From NCBI GenBank assembly GCA_024690825.1, contig JAILOK010000011.1, positions 1-64,000 of the forward strand: a DNA stretch of 64,000 nucleotides, in the 5' to 3' direction. The position numbers and the translations under genes were made by a program. The notes under the pieces are model-generated. The model made no database searches and was not told the origin of the DNA. It saw only the letters and a program-made list of their open reading frames with translations. The DNA comes from Lachnospiraceae bacterium. Lineage in GTDB: Bacteria; Bacillota; Clostridia; Lachnospirales; Lachnospiraceae. Below, piece after piece: positions 32,641-42,259 of the stretch; position 1 is the first letter of the stretch, and every line of letters starts with the position of its first letter.

Positions 32641-33157
32641 ATGCTGACGGAAACTGAGAAAAAACAGATCAGGAAAAAAACTGTTAAAATCATGAGGGAT
32701 AAGAGGGCATTTAAGGTCGAGATCGACAGAAAGGTATCCCCCTCAGAAAGTGATAAAATCTGGCGTGATGCACACAAACGCCTTTTTAAGATGTATGCAG
32801 GACATCGTGATCTTTCAAAGGGAGTAAGCGGTCATACCGATTCATTCATCTTTCCGGCAGCGGCTATATATCTTGCTATGAAAGAAGTCGATCCCGATAT
32901 GGCATACGAAATAATGAAGAAGATCATGGCGCAGAGATCAGAAAAAATGGGAAGGATGTTTCCGCATGGATATCATTCAATGTCCATATAATAAATATCT
33001 GACCGAACTGGGGTGTCCGGAATTGAATGTACTGTTTTGTGAAAATGATGTACATTCATATGGAAATCTTCCCGGACTTAAATTTACCAGAACAAAGACG
33101 ATCGGAGCAGGGGATGAACTTTGTGATTTTAAGATGGAACTCATAAAAAAGAGGTAA
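32641..33157 (+). pseudogene. ATC hydrolase paralogue, frameshifted
   Basis: The first part (116 codons from 32641) reads helical N-terminal sequence; the second (from 32966, other frame) reads CPYNKYLTELGCPELNVLFC and FTRTKTIGAGDELCDFKM, the family C-terminus. The parts overlap in different frames and the sum (~175 residues) is short by about 40, so a deletion with frameshift fused them. It follows the intact paralogue by 6 bases. Confidence 0.8.
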
Positions 33158-33174
33158 AAAGTGAGAGTATTGCT

Positions 33175-33732
33175 ATGAACTTGTCAAGATTTGTTGCATT
33201 TGATGTGGAAACGCCGAACCGGATGAATAACCGGATGAGCGCTATCGGTATAACCGTGATAGATGACGGGAAGATTTCGGAAGAATTCTATTCTCTGATA
33301 AATCCGCAGCAGCGTTTTGATTATTTCAATATAGGGCTTACAGGTATCGATGAGGCTGCTGTGAAGGATGCGCCGGTTTTCCCGGAAATATGGACAAAGA
33401 TCGAGCCGCTTCTGAGCAGCGGAATGCTGGTGGCTCATAACGCTGTATTTGATATGGGGGTTTTGAAAAAATGTCTTCAGGCTTATGATATCGAATGGAA
33501 ACCTTATGTCAGATACCTTTGTACAGTGCAGATGGGGAAGAGGGTGCTTCCGGGAATGAGTCACAAATTAAATGTGCTGTGTGACCACTACGGTATCGAA
33601 CTTGATCATCATCAGGCGGACAGTGACAGCCTTGCCTGCGCAAAAATACTGCTGAGATATATTGAAGACGGAGCGGATCCCGGTCAGTGTATCAGGACAT
33701 ATTCGTTTGACAGCCTGCACTCTTTTGTGTGA
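33175..33732 (+). CDS. 3'-5' exonuclease, DnaQ-like (DEDDh)
   Basis: 185 residues. Seen: FDVET (Asp10, Glu12), AHNAVFDMGVL (exo II) and the DHHQADSDSLA exo III His/Asp. This is the proofreading-type exonuclease fold. No polymerase domain is fused. The polymerase at 37840 lacks an exonuclease, so a functional link is conceivable. The start follows GAGAGTATTGCT. Confidence 0.9.
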   Translation: MNLSRFVAFDVETPNRMNNRMSAIGITVIDDGKISEEFYSLINPQQRFDYFNIGLTGIDEAAVKDAPVFPEIWTKIEPLLSSGMLVAHNAVFDMGVLKKCLQAYDIEWKPYVRYLCTVQMGKRVLPGMSHKLNVLCDHYGIELDHHQADSDSLACAKILLRYIEDGADPGQCIRTYSFDSLHSFV

Positions 33733-33749
33733 AAAGCCTGTGATAAAGA

Positions 33750-34060
33750 TGCCGTTTAACGAAGCAGGGTATCAAACAACCGGCACATGGGAAGATTCCA
33801 CTGTGCGGGCCTGGCTAAACCAAAAGTTCTACAACACATTCACAGAAGAAGAAAAGGAGATGATATGACGGATTGCGGTGTCGACTGGTGGCTGAGATCG
33901 CCCGGAAAGAAGCAAAACAAAGCGGTATATATACTTGGGAAATCGGCGAATCTGATTGGAAACGAAGTTGATTATGCGACACCCGGATATCAAGAGTCTA
34001 ATCCTGCTCTGTGTGCCTGGGAGTGCTGTTTCCGTCTGGGGATATTGTACAGTTTTCCGT
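33750..34060 (+). pseudogene. DUF6273 gene fragment
   Basis: One frame reads GTWEDSTVRAWLNQKFYNTF; a second reads DWWLRSP, then ILGKSANLIGNEVDYAT and QESNPALCAW. Both segments belong to the DUF6273 beta-propeller-like family but are in different frames, separated by a stop, with most of the domain missing. Clearly decayed. Confidence 0.72.
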
Positions 34061-34790
34061 CCTTTAACAGCTTTGCGCCGGTCTGGTGGTAGTAGAAGGT
34101 AATACCGTTCTCAATACACTGTGAGTGGACATTTTCTACCCAGGCATAATCACAGATCCTTGCATTGTACCCGGATTCTCCGCCAACGGAGACGCGTTTA
34201 ATGGTCGGGGCACCGTCTGCTGATCTGTATTTTTCGATATATGGGCCCAGATCCACTGCACTCAGCATCGGCTCGATCATCACGGAATGAGAAAAAAGCG
34301 GAAGAGAAAGGTAGACAGGAAGGCGTTTATCAATCATGTCCTGGTTCTCACATGTGACTGCTATTGTGATATGCTCCCAGCCCTTTCCCCAACCGGCCGG
34401 AATATGATCTGCAATACGTTCCGGTCTCTTTGTGATCATAAAGAAGGTACAGTCTGAGCGTTCGTGCATCATTTCCCAGGCTTCATCCCGCCATTCATCA
34501 GCATCCTGATGAAAGAAATCGGAAGAAAAGCATGTCCATATGCATGATCCGGAAGGGATCTTGTATAGGCCCTTGTTTTTCCCCGACTTCAGGATCCGTA
34601 CCGGAAGGTCGAAGTTTTCGGTCTTATATACTATGGAAGGATCTTTTCCAATGGATTCATCCCTGCGATGCATATAGCAGTGAAGGCAGCCCGGGCTGAC
34701 CCTGGTACATCCGTGCCAAAGATTCCAGTTTACGGACACCGGTTGACGGGGATCTGTATTCTCTTCAGGGAAAAGAGATAACTGTTTCAT
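33990..34790 (-). CDS. DUF5131 (phage Gp37/Gp68-like) protein
   Basis: 266 residues. The conserved N-terminus WNLWHGCTRVSPGCLHCYMHR has three Cys in a radical-SAM-like arrangement (C..SPGCLHCY). Later WTCFSSDFFHQDADEWR and TFFMITKRPERI are family signatures. Known members occur in phages and near restriction systems. Its start at 34790 follows a GAAAGGACAG site. Confidence 0.85.
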   Translation of the reverse strand: MKQLSLFPEENTDPRQPVSVNWNLWHGCTRVSPGCLHCYMHRRDESIGKDPSIVYKTENFDLPVRILKSGKNKGLYKIPSGSCIWTCFSSDFFHQDADEWRDEAWEMMHERSDCTFFMITKRPERIADHIPAGWGKGWEHITIAVTCENQDMIDKRLPVYLSLPLFSHSVMIEPMLSAVDLGPYIEKYRSADGAPTIKRVSVGGESGYNARICDYAWVENVHSQCIENGITFYYHQTGAKLLKDGKLYNIPRRKQHSQAHRAGLDS

Positions 34791-34910
34791 TGTGTCTGTC
34801 CTTTCATTTCCGGGAGAGGGGTTTCAAATAGAGTAAGATTATTTTAGCAGTTTCAGTTTTTCTGGCAAGTAGTATAATGATATAAAGGGTAGTTGAGTAA
34901 AGGGAACAGT

Positions 34911-36023
34911 ATGGCTTTTAAGATCGTTCGTAATGATATCACAAAAATGAATACGGAAGCCGTTGTGAATACGGCAAATGCCGAACCCACAGTGGGTGCC
35001 GGATGTGACAGCGCCATATATATGGCAGCGGGTTGTGATGAGCTTTTAGCATACAGGAAAGAGAAGATCGGATCTGTTGCAGAGGGTGAGGTTTTTATTA
35101 CGCCGGGATTCAACCTGCAGGCAAAGTATATCATTCATGCTGTTAGTCCTCTCTATGTGGAAGGCGATAACGGTGAGGAAGAAAAACTTCGCTCGTGTTA
35201 CAGGAAGAGTCTGCTGCTTGCGAAGGAAAATGATATCAGATCAATAGCCTTTCCGTTGATCGCTACAGGCAGTTTCGGATACCCTAAAGAAGAGGGAATG
35301 CGGATAGCGGTCGATGAGATCAATGCCTTTCTTCTCGGTAATGACATGGAAGTTTTTCTTGTTGTCTTTGGTGATAAGGAAAAGGCACTCGGAGAGAGGA
35401 TATATCCTGATCTTGAAGAATATATAGATCAAAACTATGTTGAAGAAAAACAAATAGCGGAATATGGACCTGCTCCAAAGCCATCGGGACTTGGCGGTCT
35501 GCTTGGAAGAAACAGAAAAGAGTCGGAACAGATACAGGAGTTTGCGGTATTTGATTCATGTGCTGTGCCTGCGATGGCTGCCATGAGAGCGCCGATAGAA
35601 GCTGACCTGGATACCGGAGAGAGTTTTGACGATGACTTTGCCGATATTCATGAAAGCAAACTGGAAGAGCGGATGAAGCATCTTTCGGATACCTTTTCGC
35701 AATATCTGATGTATCTGATACAGGACAAGAAGATGGAAAATGCAGAAGTCTATAAAAGGGCGATAGTGGATAAGAAGATTTTCTCAAAAATAAAGAACAA
35801 TGCAGACTATCATCCGAATAAGTTGACTGCTCTCTGTCTTTGTATAGGAGCAAAGCTCAATCTTGATGAATCAAAGGATCTTCTTGCAAGGGCAGGTTAT
35901 GCACTTTCGCCCTGTGACAAGACGGATATCATTTTTTCTTATTTTATCGAAAACGGTATCTACGACATGATAGAGCTGGATATCCAGCTTGAAGAACATG
36001 GTCTGCCGTGTATCATTTCTTGA
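34911..36023 (+). CDS. Macro domain protein with a helical C-terminal domain
   Basis: 370 residues. Residues 1-170 are a macro domain that binds ADP-ribose: IVRNDITKMNTEAVVNTANAEP, VGAGCDSAIYMAAG, and ATGSFGYPKEEGMRIAV. The C-terminal ~115 residues (FSQYLMYLIQDKKMENAEVYKRAIVDKKIFSKIKNNADYH.. in parts) are a helical module seen in other bacterial macro proteins. Likely reverses or reads ADP-ribosylation. The ATG at 34911 follows AAAGGG. Confidence 0.88.
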   Translation: MAFKIVRNDITKMNTEAVVNTANAEPTVGAGCDSAIYMAAGCDELLAYRKEKIGSVAEGEVFITPGFNLQAKYIIHAVSPLYVEGDNGEEEKLRSCYRKSLLLAKENDIRSIAFPLIATGSFGYPKEEGMRIAVDEINAFLLGNDMEVFLVVFGDKEKALGERIYPDLEEYIDQNYVEEKQIAEYGPAPKPSGLGGLLGRNRKESEQIQEFAVFDSCAVPAMAAMRAPIEADLDTGESFDDDFADIHESKLEERMKHLSDTFSQYLMYLIQDKKMENAEVYKRAIVDKKIFSKIKNNADYHPNKLTALCLCIGAKLNLDESKDLLARAGYALSPCDKTDIIFSYFIENGIYDMIELDIQLEEHGLPCIIS

Positions 36024-36044
36024 AGCACTTTTGTACCGCAAGCC

Positions 36045-37166
36045 TTATTCCGAGAAATCGGTATCCATCGTTATTTGCAATTGATGATCGGAATACGCTT
36101 TCTGTACATCATCCTGAATTGCCTGATATATCTTTTTCCGGTCTGCTGCATCAAAGCTTATGACAACATCAAATCTCATGGTTTTCTTTTCTTTATCCAT
36201 GTAGAAGCCGTGCATCTGTAATACATGTGGATGGGAAAATACGATTTCCGAAACTCTCTTTTTTGCTTCGATGATATCCTTGTCTCTTGTGTTTACAGAA
36301 TATACTCCAATTGCAGTCAGAATGACCTTGTACTCTGCGTAGACTTTCACCTGAATGTTTCGTATAAGCTGATCAAGCTGATCTGCGGAATAGGTATCGG
36401 GCACTTCAATATGAACCGAGCCGTTCCATGCATCGGGTCCGTAATTGTTCAGTACAAGATCATATGCGCCCTGTACATCAGGAAATGATGTAACGGTTTC
36501 TTTGATACTTTTGGCCAGATCAGGATCGTTTCGCTCTCCGAGGACCTGTGAAATGGTTTCTTTCAACATCTCAAAACCGGATTTTATGATAACGATCGAG
36601 ATGATCGCGCCAAGCCAGGCTTCCAGAGATACATGAAAGATAAGAAAAATCCCTGCTGCCAGAAGTGTAGAAGCAGATATTATAGAATCGAGAGTGGCAT
36701 CTTCGCCTGAATTGACCAGGGATGAAGAATTGACTTTTTTTCCGACGCTCTTTACATATCGTCCCAGAACTATCTTTACAGCAACGGCTGCTGCGACTAT
36801 GACCAGAGATATGAAAGAATAATCCGGTATGTCAGGGCGGAGTATCTTCTTTACAGATTCGATCAGGGAGGTTATTCCGGCATACAGTACAATAATCGAT
36901 ATGATCATGGCGCTTAGGTATTCAATGCGTCCATATCCGAATGGGTGTTTTTTATCAGGCTCGCGGCCTGCCAGCTTTGTTCCTATGATCGTGATAAGAG
37001 AACTGCCTGCATCTGAGATATTATTTACGGCATCCATTACGATGGCGATGGAATTGCTTGCAAGTCCTATGACTGCCTTAAATACGGCAAGCAGCACATT
37101 TGCAGCAATACCTATAATACTTGTCCTGATTATGGCTTTTTCTCTTGTATCAACTGTTTTGTTCAT
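36045..37166 (-). CDS. Cation diffusion facilitator (CDF) transporter
   Basis: 373 residues. Six helices and the metal-site motifs DAVNNISDAGSS (helix 2) and GEDATLDSIISAS (helix 5), then a cytoplasmic ferredoxin-like domain (MHGFYMDKEKKTMRFDVVIS). Exports divalent metals such as Zn, Mn or Fe using proton exchange. The helix-2 Asn-Asp pair resembles manganese or iron members, which is uncertain. Converges on the macro gene. Confidence 0.92.
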   Translation of the reverse strand: MNKTVDTREKAIIRTSIIGIAANVLLAVFKAVIGLASNSIAIVMDAVNNISDAGSSLITIIGTKLAGREPDKKHPFGYGRIEYLSAMIISIIVLYAGITSLIESVKKILRPDIPDYSFISLVIVAAAVAVKIVLGRYVKSVGKKVNSSSLVNSGEDATLDSIISASTLLAAGIFLIFHVSLEAWLGAIISIVIIKSGFEMLKETISQVLGERNDPDLAKSIKETVTSFPDVQGAYDLVLNNYGPDAWNGSVHIEVPDTYSADQLDQLIRNIQVKVYAEYKVILTAIGVYSVNTRDKDIIEAKKRVSEIVFSHPHVLQMHGFYMDKEKKTMRFDVVISFDAADRKKIYQAIQDDVQKAYSDHQLQITMDTDFSE

Positions 37167-37404
37167 TTGGAATACCTCATGAAGATAATCAATTTTGAAA
37201 AACTGAAACTGAATTCATTTTAACATGATTTCTGAAAAATAAGCAGACCTTAAATATAAAAAGGAAATCATACAATGAAACCAGACTATCGATTTAGGGT
37301 ATATTAATGATATAATGAAAAAGTATCGAAAAAGTAAAAACAAACAGAAAATCCTGAATTAATACACGCTGTAAATTGAGAGAACAGAGATATAATAAGT
37401 TATT

Positions 37405-37656
37405 ATGCGATTATTTAAGTCAAAAGAAGAAAAAGAATTGAATAACATCATAAACCGTCTGGAGATGAACATGTCGAATAACTATAAGGACAATGCTCAG
37501 GACAATCTAAAAGAACTTGAAGCCGCAATAGACGGATTCAGGACTTCGGGAAAAATGAAGCCGGCTGTTCTTGCAGAGTATGAAAACATCCTCAATGATT
37601 ATAAGGAAAAAATGAAGGGATACTCTCACAAGGACCAGAAGCTCTATTGGCATTGA
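37405..37656 (+). CDS. Hypothetical small helical protein
   Basis: 83 residues, all-helical and charged: MRLFKSKEEKELNNIINRLEM then DNLKELEAAIDGFRT and YENILNDYKEKMKG. Looks like a coiled-coil adapter. No close ribosome site is obvious. No family recognised. A terminator-like hairpin follows. Confidence 0.65.
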   Translation: MRLFKSKEEKELNNIINRLEMNMSNNYKDNAQDNLKELEAAIDGFRTSGKMKPAVLAEYENILNDYKEKMKGYSHKDQKLYWH

Positions 37657-37684
37657 TTCAGTGGATAACCGGATATGAAACCAA

Positions 37685-37726
37685 AGCGGTGGCTTTAGAT
37701 TGCAATATTTAGAGCCGCTGTTTTTT
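37685..37726 (+). terminator. Probable intrinsic terminator
   Basis: AGCGG near 37685 pairs with CCGCT near 37715, with an imperfect extension, followed by GTTTTTT. It follows the helical protein gene. Confidence 0.45.
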
Positions 37727-37839
37727 ATGACTGAGAGATCATGAAAGTGTGCATAAAAATGTACATCTGCTGTGGTAGGATTTCTATCATAAAGAAATAT
37801 AGACCTAAAAAAGGAAGACATATATAAAGGAGGGATTCG

Positions 37840-40368
37840 ATGAACGAAAGGGTTGAATTGCATTGTCATACAAAAATGAGTAGGATGATGGGTCTTGTCG
37901 ATGTGAGGGAATTGATAAATAAAGCGTTGGAGATGAGAATGCCTGCAATAGCGATAACCGATATTGATTCTGTTCAGGCGTTTCCCATAGCATATCAGCA
38001 GTTAAGATGGTCATACAGAGATGGAAAAGATGATCCGTTCAAAGTAATATTTGGTATCGAAGCCTGGATCTTTGACGATGTCGGAAAAGATTCAACAGCT
38101 AAGCGTGAACGGAACGGGAATAATTACCGGGCTGTTATTATTGCAGCCAATCCTGAAGGACTAAAGAATCTTTATGAACTTATTTCGGCTGCAAACATGG
38201 AATATTTCGATGTTTTTCCGAGGATTCCCAGGAAGCTTTTGTCGAAAAAAAGGAAGGGACTGATCGTAGGAAGCTGTGCTATGGCCGGTGAGATAGGCAG
38301 AGCAGTTGCAAAGGATCAAAAAGAAGAGGATGTAATAAGGAAGATCGGCTTTTATGATTTTGTTGAAGTGGAACCGGTATGTAATTATATCCATTCGTTC
38401 CGTCAGTCTGTGGAGGGGATGAAGTCAGAGGATGTTATTAAAAGACTTATAAAAAAGACAGTTAAATATTGTGAGGCTGCATCGGTTCCCGTGATAGCAT
38501 CTACTGATGTTTATTATATTAATAAATCCGATAAAGAGGCATATAAGGTATTAAGATACTCCCGTGGATCGGAAATACCGAAGGGATGGAAGGTAAAACA
38601 TCATCTCATGCCGGCGAAGGAACTGATGGAAGAATTTGGATTCCTGGGAGAAAAAACGGCAAGGACTATCGTATTGGACAATCCTGAAGCCATAGCAGAA
38701 AAGATTGAGGCGTATCCGCCGATTTCCAATGAAAAGAAATATCTACTGTATCCGGATGCCGACAAAAAACTAAAGGAACTCAGCTATGACAGGGCTTACA
38801 CATTATATGGAAAAAAACTTCCGCCTGAGGTAAGAATCCGTCTTGAAACAGAGTTAAAAGGAATAATAGATTCAGGATATGCGTCCATCTACATGATAAC
38901 CCATGAACTTGTAAAAAAGAGTAATGATGCCGGATATCCGGTCGGCAGCAGGGGCAGCAGCGCATCATCCTTTGTGTCTTTTCTGATGGGTATCACTGAA
39001 ATAAATCCGCTCCCGGCCCATTATATATGCAGAAAATGCGGATATACTGATTTCGATGTTTTCAAAACCGAAGGATTTCACCCGGGATATATCGGAGCGG
39101 ATCTTCCGGAGCGAGTGTGTCCTGTGTGTGGAGAGGTCCTTCATAAAGACGGGTTTGATATCCCGATGGAAACATTCTTTGGAATTGATTTTGGCAGGGA
39201 ACCGGATTTTGACCTGAACTTTTCTCCTGAGTTCCAGAAGGAAGCTCAAAGGAGTCTTGCCGATATAAAAGGAATTGCTGCCATATACCGTCCGGGTACT
39301 GTTTCAACCATAACGGAGGATGCGGCTCTGAAATTTGCAGAAAAATATTACAGGGATAAAAAGAACAGAAGAAATCCGGAATCCATAAAAAAAGTGGCTG
39401 AGAGGATAGTGGGAGTAAGGAAGGATAATGGGGTTCATCCCGGAGGGATCATCGCTGTTCCGGAAGGAGTGGATATTAATGAGTATACTCCGATCGTAAA
39501 AGGACTATATGATGAGATACCTCTTACGCATTTAGAGTATCATTCATTTGACGGATACTTAATGAAAATTGATATTCTGGGACATGATACTCCATCTTTT
39601 TTGAAATATCTGCATGATAAGACCGGTGTGGATCCTAAAGATATTTCATTTGATGACAGAAAGATCCTGAGTCTGTTTTCAGGAACAAAGGAACTCGGCA
39701 TCGATCCCGAACAGATCTCCGGCATTACAATAGGTACATTGGGCTCTCCGGAATTCGGGTCTGCCGAAGTGAGAAACATGATAGAAATGATCCGGCCAAA
39801 AAGTATATCTGACATCATAAAGATCAACAGCATTATGCATGGGACAAACTCGTGGTATAATAATGCGGAAGAAATAATAAGAGATAAGACTGCTTCGTTT
39901 TCGGAATGTATCGCGAGCAGGGATGATATCATGCTTTATCTCATTGATAAAGGATTTGACCGGATTACTGCCTGCAGGATCATGGATAGTGTACGCAAGG
40001 GAAAAGGCATCAAAGAAGAGTGGGTTGATGATCTTCGTAAGAAAGGTGTCCCTGACTGGTATATAGGATCATGTAACAAAGTCCGGTATCTGTTCCCTAA
40101 GGCCCATGCTGCAAGTTATACGCTTATGTCCTGGAGAATTCTTTATTATAAGCTGTATTATCCCGAAGCATTTTACGAAGGATGGCTTAAATATTACGCT
40201 CATGCGGTTGACAGGGATTTTGTGGATAAAGGATATGATCACGCAAGAGAAACTTATGAGAGCCTGGCAAAGAAGGACTGCAGAAGACTTGGATTTAAGC
40301 ATAAGAAAATGATGAATGAAATTCCGGTAGTGATGGAAATGCTGGCAAGAGGGATTCGTTTGGAATAA
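37840..40368 (+). CDS. Short PolC-type DNA polymerase III alpha
   Basis: 842 residues; PolC is usually ~1430. PHP domain first (VELHCHTKMSRMMG, HxH at 8-10; the usual TDHG reads TDIDS). The PolC exonuclease and OB parts are absent. Then the polymerase: GSRGSSASSFVSFLMGITEINPLP, zinc Cys pairs (397/400 and 427/430), catalytic PDFDLNFS (455-462), VRKDNGVHPGGI, DILGHDTPSFLKYL and HhH-like GTNSWYNNAEEI. Likely a specialised or translesion polymerase on damaged or mobile DNA. A WYL regulator gene follows by 18 bases. Confidence 0.9.
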   Translation: MNERVELHCHTKMSRMMGLVDVRELINKALEMRMPAIAITDIDSVQAFPIAYQQLRWSYRDGKDDPFKVIFGIEAWIFDDVGKDSTAKRERNGNNYRAVIIAANPEGLKNLYELISAANMEYFDVFPRIPRKLLSKKRKGLIVGSCAMAGEIGRAVAKDQKEEDVIRKIGFYDFVEVEPVCNYIHSFRQSVEGMKSEDVIKRLIKKTVKYCEAASVPVIASTDVYYINKSDKEAYKVLRYSRGSEIPKGWKVKHHLMPAKELMEEFGFLGEKTARTIVLDNPEAIAEKIEAYPPISNEKKYLLYPDADKKLKELSYDRAYTLYGKKLPPEVRIRLETELKGIIDSGYASIYMITHELVKKSNDAGYPVGSRGSSASSFVSFLMGITEINPLPAHYICRKCGYTDFDVFKTEGFHPGYIGADLPERVCPVCGEVLHKDGFDIPMETFFGIDFGREPDFDLNFSPEFQKEAQRSLADIKGIAAIYRPGTVSTITEDAALKFAEKYYRDKKNRRNPESIKKVAERIVGVRKDNGVHPGGIIAVPEGVDINEYTPIVKGLYDEIPLTHLEYHSFDGYLMKIDILGHDTPSFLKYLHDKTGVDPKDISFDDRKILSLFSGTKELGIDPEQISGITIGTLGSPEFGSAEVRNMIEMIRPKSISDIIKINSIMHGTNSWYNNAEEIIRDKTASFSECIASRDDIMLYLIDKGFDRITACRIMDSVRKGKGIKEEWVDDLRKKGVPDWYIGSCNKVRYLFPKAHAASYTLMSWRILYYKLYYPEAFYEGWLKYYAHAVDRDFVDKGYDHARETYESLAKKDCRRLGFKHKKMMNEIPVVMEMLARGIRLE

Positions 40369-40386
40369 CACAAAAGGAAATAAAAA

Positions 40387-41373
40387 ATGTACGCAACCGG
40401 CAATAAAAAGATGCTTAATATGCTCATTCTGGAGATCCTCAGAACATATTCGGATGAGAATCATGCTCTGACCCAGCAGGATATCATAAAACTGCTGGAT
40501 AAGAATTATGGCATGGATTGTGACCGGAGGTCTGTTAAGAGCAATGTCCTGAGTCTGAAGGAAATGGGATATGATATTTCCATGGAGAGAGGATACCGGC
40601 TGCTGTCAAGGGAGTTTGATGATGCGGAACTCAGGATACTTATAGACAGTGTTCTGTTTTCCAAATCAATTTCCACAAAACAGGCAAGAGGACTTATCGA
40701 AAAGATCCGTGGACTTGCCAGTGTTTTTTTCAATGCGAAAGTATCTCATGTCAGAAATCTTCCTGAACTGCAGAGAACCAATAACAAACAGGCGTTGTAT
40801 GCTCTCGATACGATCAATGATGCCATCGCTGAAAAGAAAAAGATCAGGTTTATTTATAACGATATCGGTACGGATTTTAAGCTGCATCCCAAGAAGGATA
40901 AACCATATATTGTCAATCCATATCAGATCGTTGCAAACAACGGAAGATTCTATCTGATAGGAAACTATGACACATATGATGACATCGCGCATTTCAGGAT
41001 CGATAAGATGACCGAAGTCGGGATGCTGGATGAAAGAGTCAAACCCATGAATCAGGTTGAAGGACTTGAAAACGGCTTGAATCTTCCGAAACATATGGCA
41101 GAGCACATTTATATGTTCAGTGGAAAAAGTGAAGTGATAAAACTTGAAACCACGGAAGACATGATGTCGGAACTGGTGGACTGGTTTGGAAGGGATTTTA
41201 AGATCATCAGAAGGAATGGGGAACGGATAACCATCCGTGTTGTATGTAATACGAGTGCCATGAGGTATTGGGCTCTGCAATACGGACCATATGTAGAGAT
41301 CCTGGAACCGAAACACTTAAGGAAACAGCTTAGAGATGATATAGAAAATATGCATGAAAAGTATTCGGACTGA
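40387..41373 (+). CDS. WYL-domain transcription regulator
   Basis: 328 residues. N-terminal HTH (TQQDIIKLLDKNYGMDCDRRSVKSNV), then a WYL domain (KKIRFIYNDIG, YIVNPYQIVANNGRFYLIGNY, FRIDKM). WYL proteins often sense nucleic-acid ligands and regulate DNA-damage and defence genes. Together with the polymerase upstream (18-base gap), this suggests a damage-inducible polymerase cassette. Start follows AAAGGAAA. Confidence 0.9.
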   Translation: MYATGNKKMLNMLILEILRTYSDENHALTQQDIIKLLDKNYGMDCDRRSVKSNVLSLKEMGYDISMERGYRLLSREFDDAELRILIDSVLFSKSISTKQARGLIEKIRGLASVFFNAKVSHVRNLPELQRTNNKQALYALDTINDAIAEKKKIRFIYNDIGTDFKLHPKKDKPYIVNPYQIVANNGRFYLIGNYDTYDDIAHFRIDKMTEVGMLDERVKPMNQVEGLENGLNLPKHMAEHIYMFSGKSEVIKLETTEDMMSELVDWFGRDFKIIRRNGERITIRVVCNTSAMRYWALQYGPYVEILEPKHLRKQLRDDIENMHEKYSD

Positions 41374-41407
41374 TATACGACAAATAAATGCATAGGTTGG
41401 AGGTATC

Positions 41408-41628
41408 ATGAGATTTGTAATACAGGTTGTTTCACAGGCAGATGTTAAGATAGACGGTAATATAAAAGGGAGTATACAACAGGGCTTTATGAATATATCA
41501 TTCGTAAATGCAGGGAACAGGTGAAAAAAGTCGAGACCGGAGAATTTGGTGCGGATATGAAAGTAAGTCTTGTGAATGAAGGTCCGTTTACAATTATTCT
41601 GGATTCGGATGAAATACTCACAAAATAA
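41408..41628 (+). pseudogene. dtd: D-aminoacyl-tRNA deacylase (dtd), deleted
   Basis: Starts [21 protein letters not shown] in frame, the Dtd N-terminus, then jumps after GFM to the C-terminal part in another frame: [20 protein letters not shown] and [11 protein letters not shown]. About 75 central residues with the catalytic region are missing. The ribosome site (GGTTGGAGG) is still good, so the decay may be recent. Confidence 0.88.
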
Positions 41629-41661
41629 AACAGCCATAAAGCTTTTCGGGATGGATTTTCA

Positions 41662-42141
41662 ATGGCAAAGATAAAGGATGAAAAAACAAACGTATGTCGT
41701 GTGCTTGATGCAAAGAAGATAGTATATGAGCTTCATACATATGCACCGGATGCAACCCTGAGTGGTGAAGATATCGCGGATATTCTTGGCGAGGATCCGG
41801 AGAGAGTTTTTAAGACACTTGTGACCCAGGGAAAGTCAGGGGCGTATTACGTGTTTGTGGTTCCTGTGAAATCAGAACTTGATCTGAAGAAAGCGGCAAA
41901 GATTTCAAAAGAGAAATCAATAAATATGATAAAACAAAAGGAGCTGCTTCCCCTGACAGGATATGTTCATGGAGGATGTTCGCCTGTCGGAATGAAAAAG
42001 CAGTTTCCGACGTTCATTCACGAGACAGCACCCCGTTATGACAGGATTTTTGTAAGCGCGGGGAAGGTGGGATTTCAGATAGAACTTGTGCCGGCAGATC
42101 TTATCAGCGTGGCGGGATGTACACCGGCTGATATAGTATGA
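41662..42141 (+). CDS. ybaK: Cys-tRNA(Pro) deacylase, YbaK/EbsC
   Basis: 159 residues that clear Cys mischarged on tRNA-Pro. Seen: EDPERVFKTLVTQGKSG, the Lys in VVPVKSELDLKKAAK, and the conserved GYVHGGCSPVGMKKQFPTFI. Lies right after the dtd pseudogene, so the strain had two tRNA-editing genes side by side and has lost one. Confidence 0.92.
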   Translation: MAKIKDEKTNVCRVLDAKKIVYELHTYAPDATLSGEDIADILGEDPERVFKTLVTQGKSGAYYVFVVPVKSELDLKKAAKISKEKSINMIKQKELLPLTGYVHGGCSPVGMKKQFPTFIHETAPRYDRIFVSAGKVGFQIELVPADLISVAGCTPADIV

Positions 42142-42259
42142 ATTTAATACATATATGCAGGTATATGATGTAACAGTTGAAACTTGACTGCTATTACGGG
42201 AAAATGTATATGAATACTATGGGTTGCACACAAAATGATTATTTAAGGAGAAAACGATA

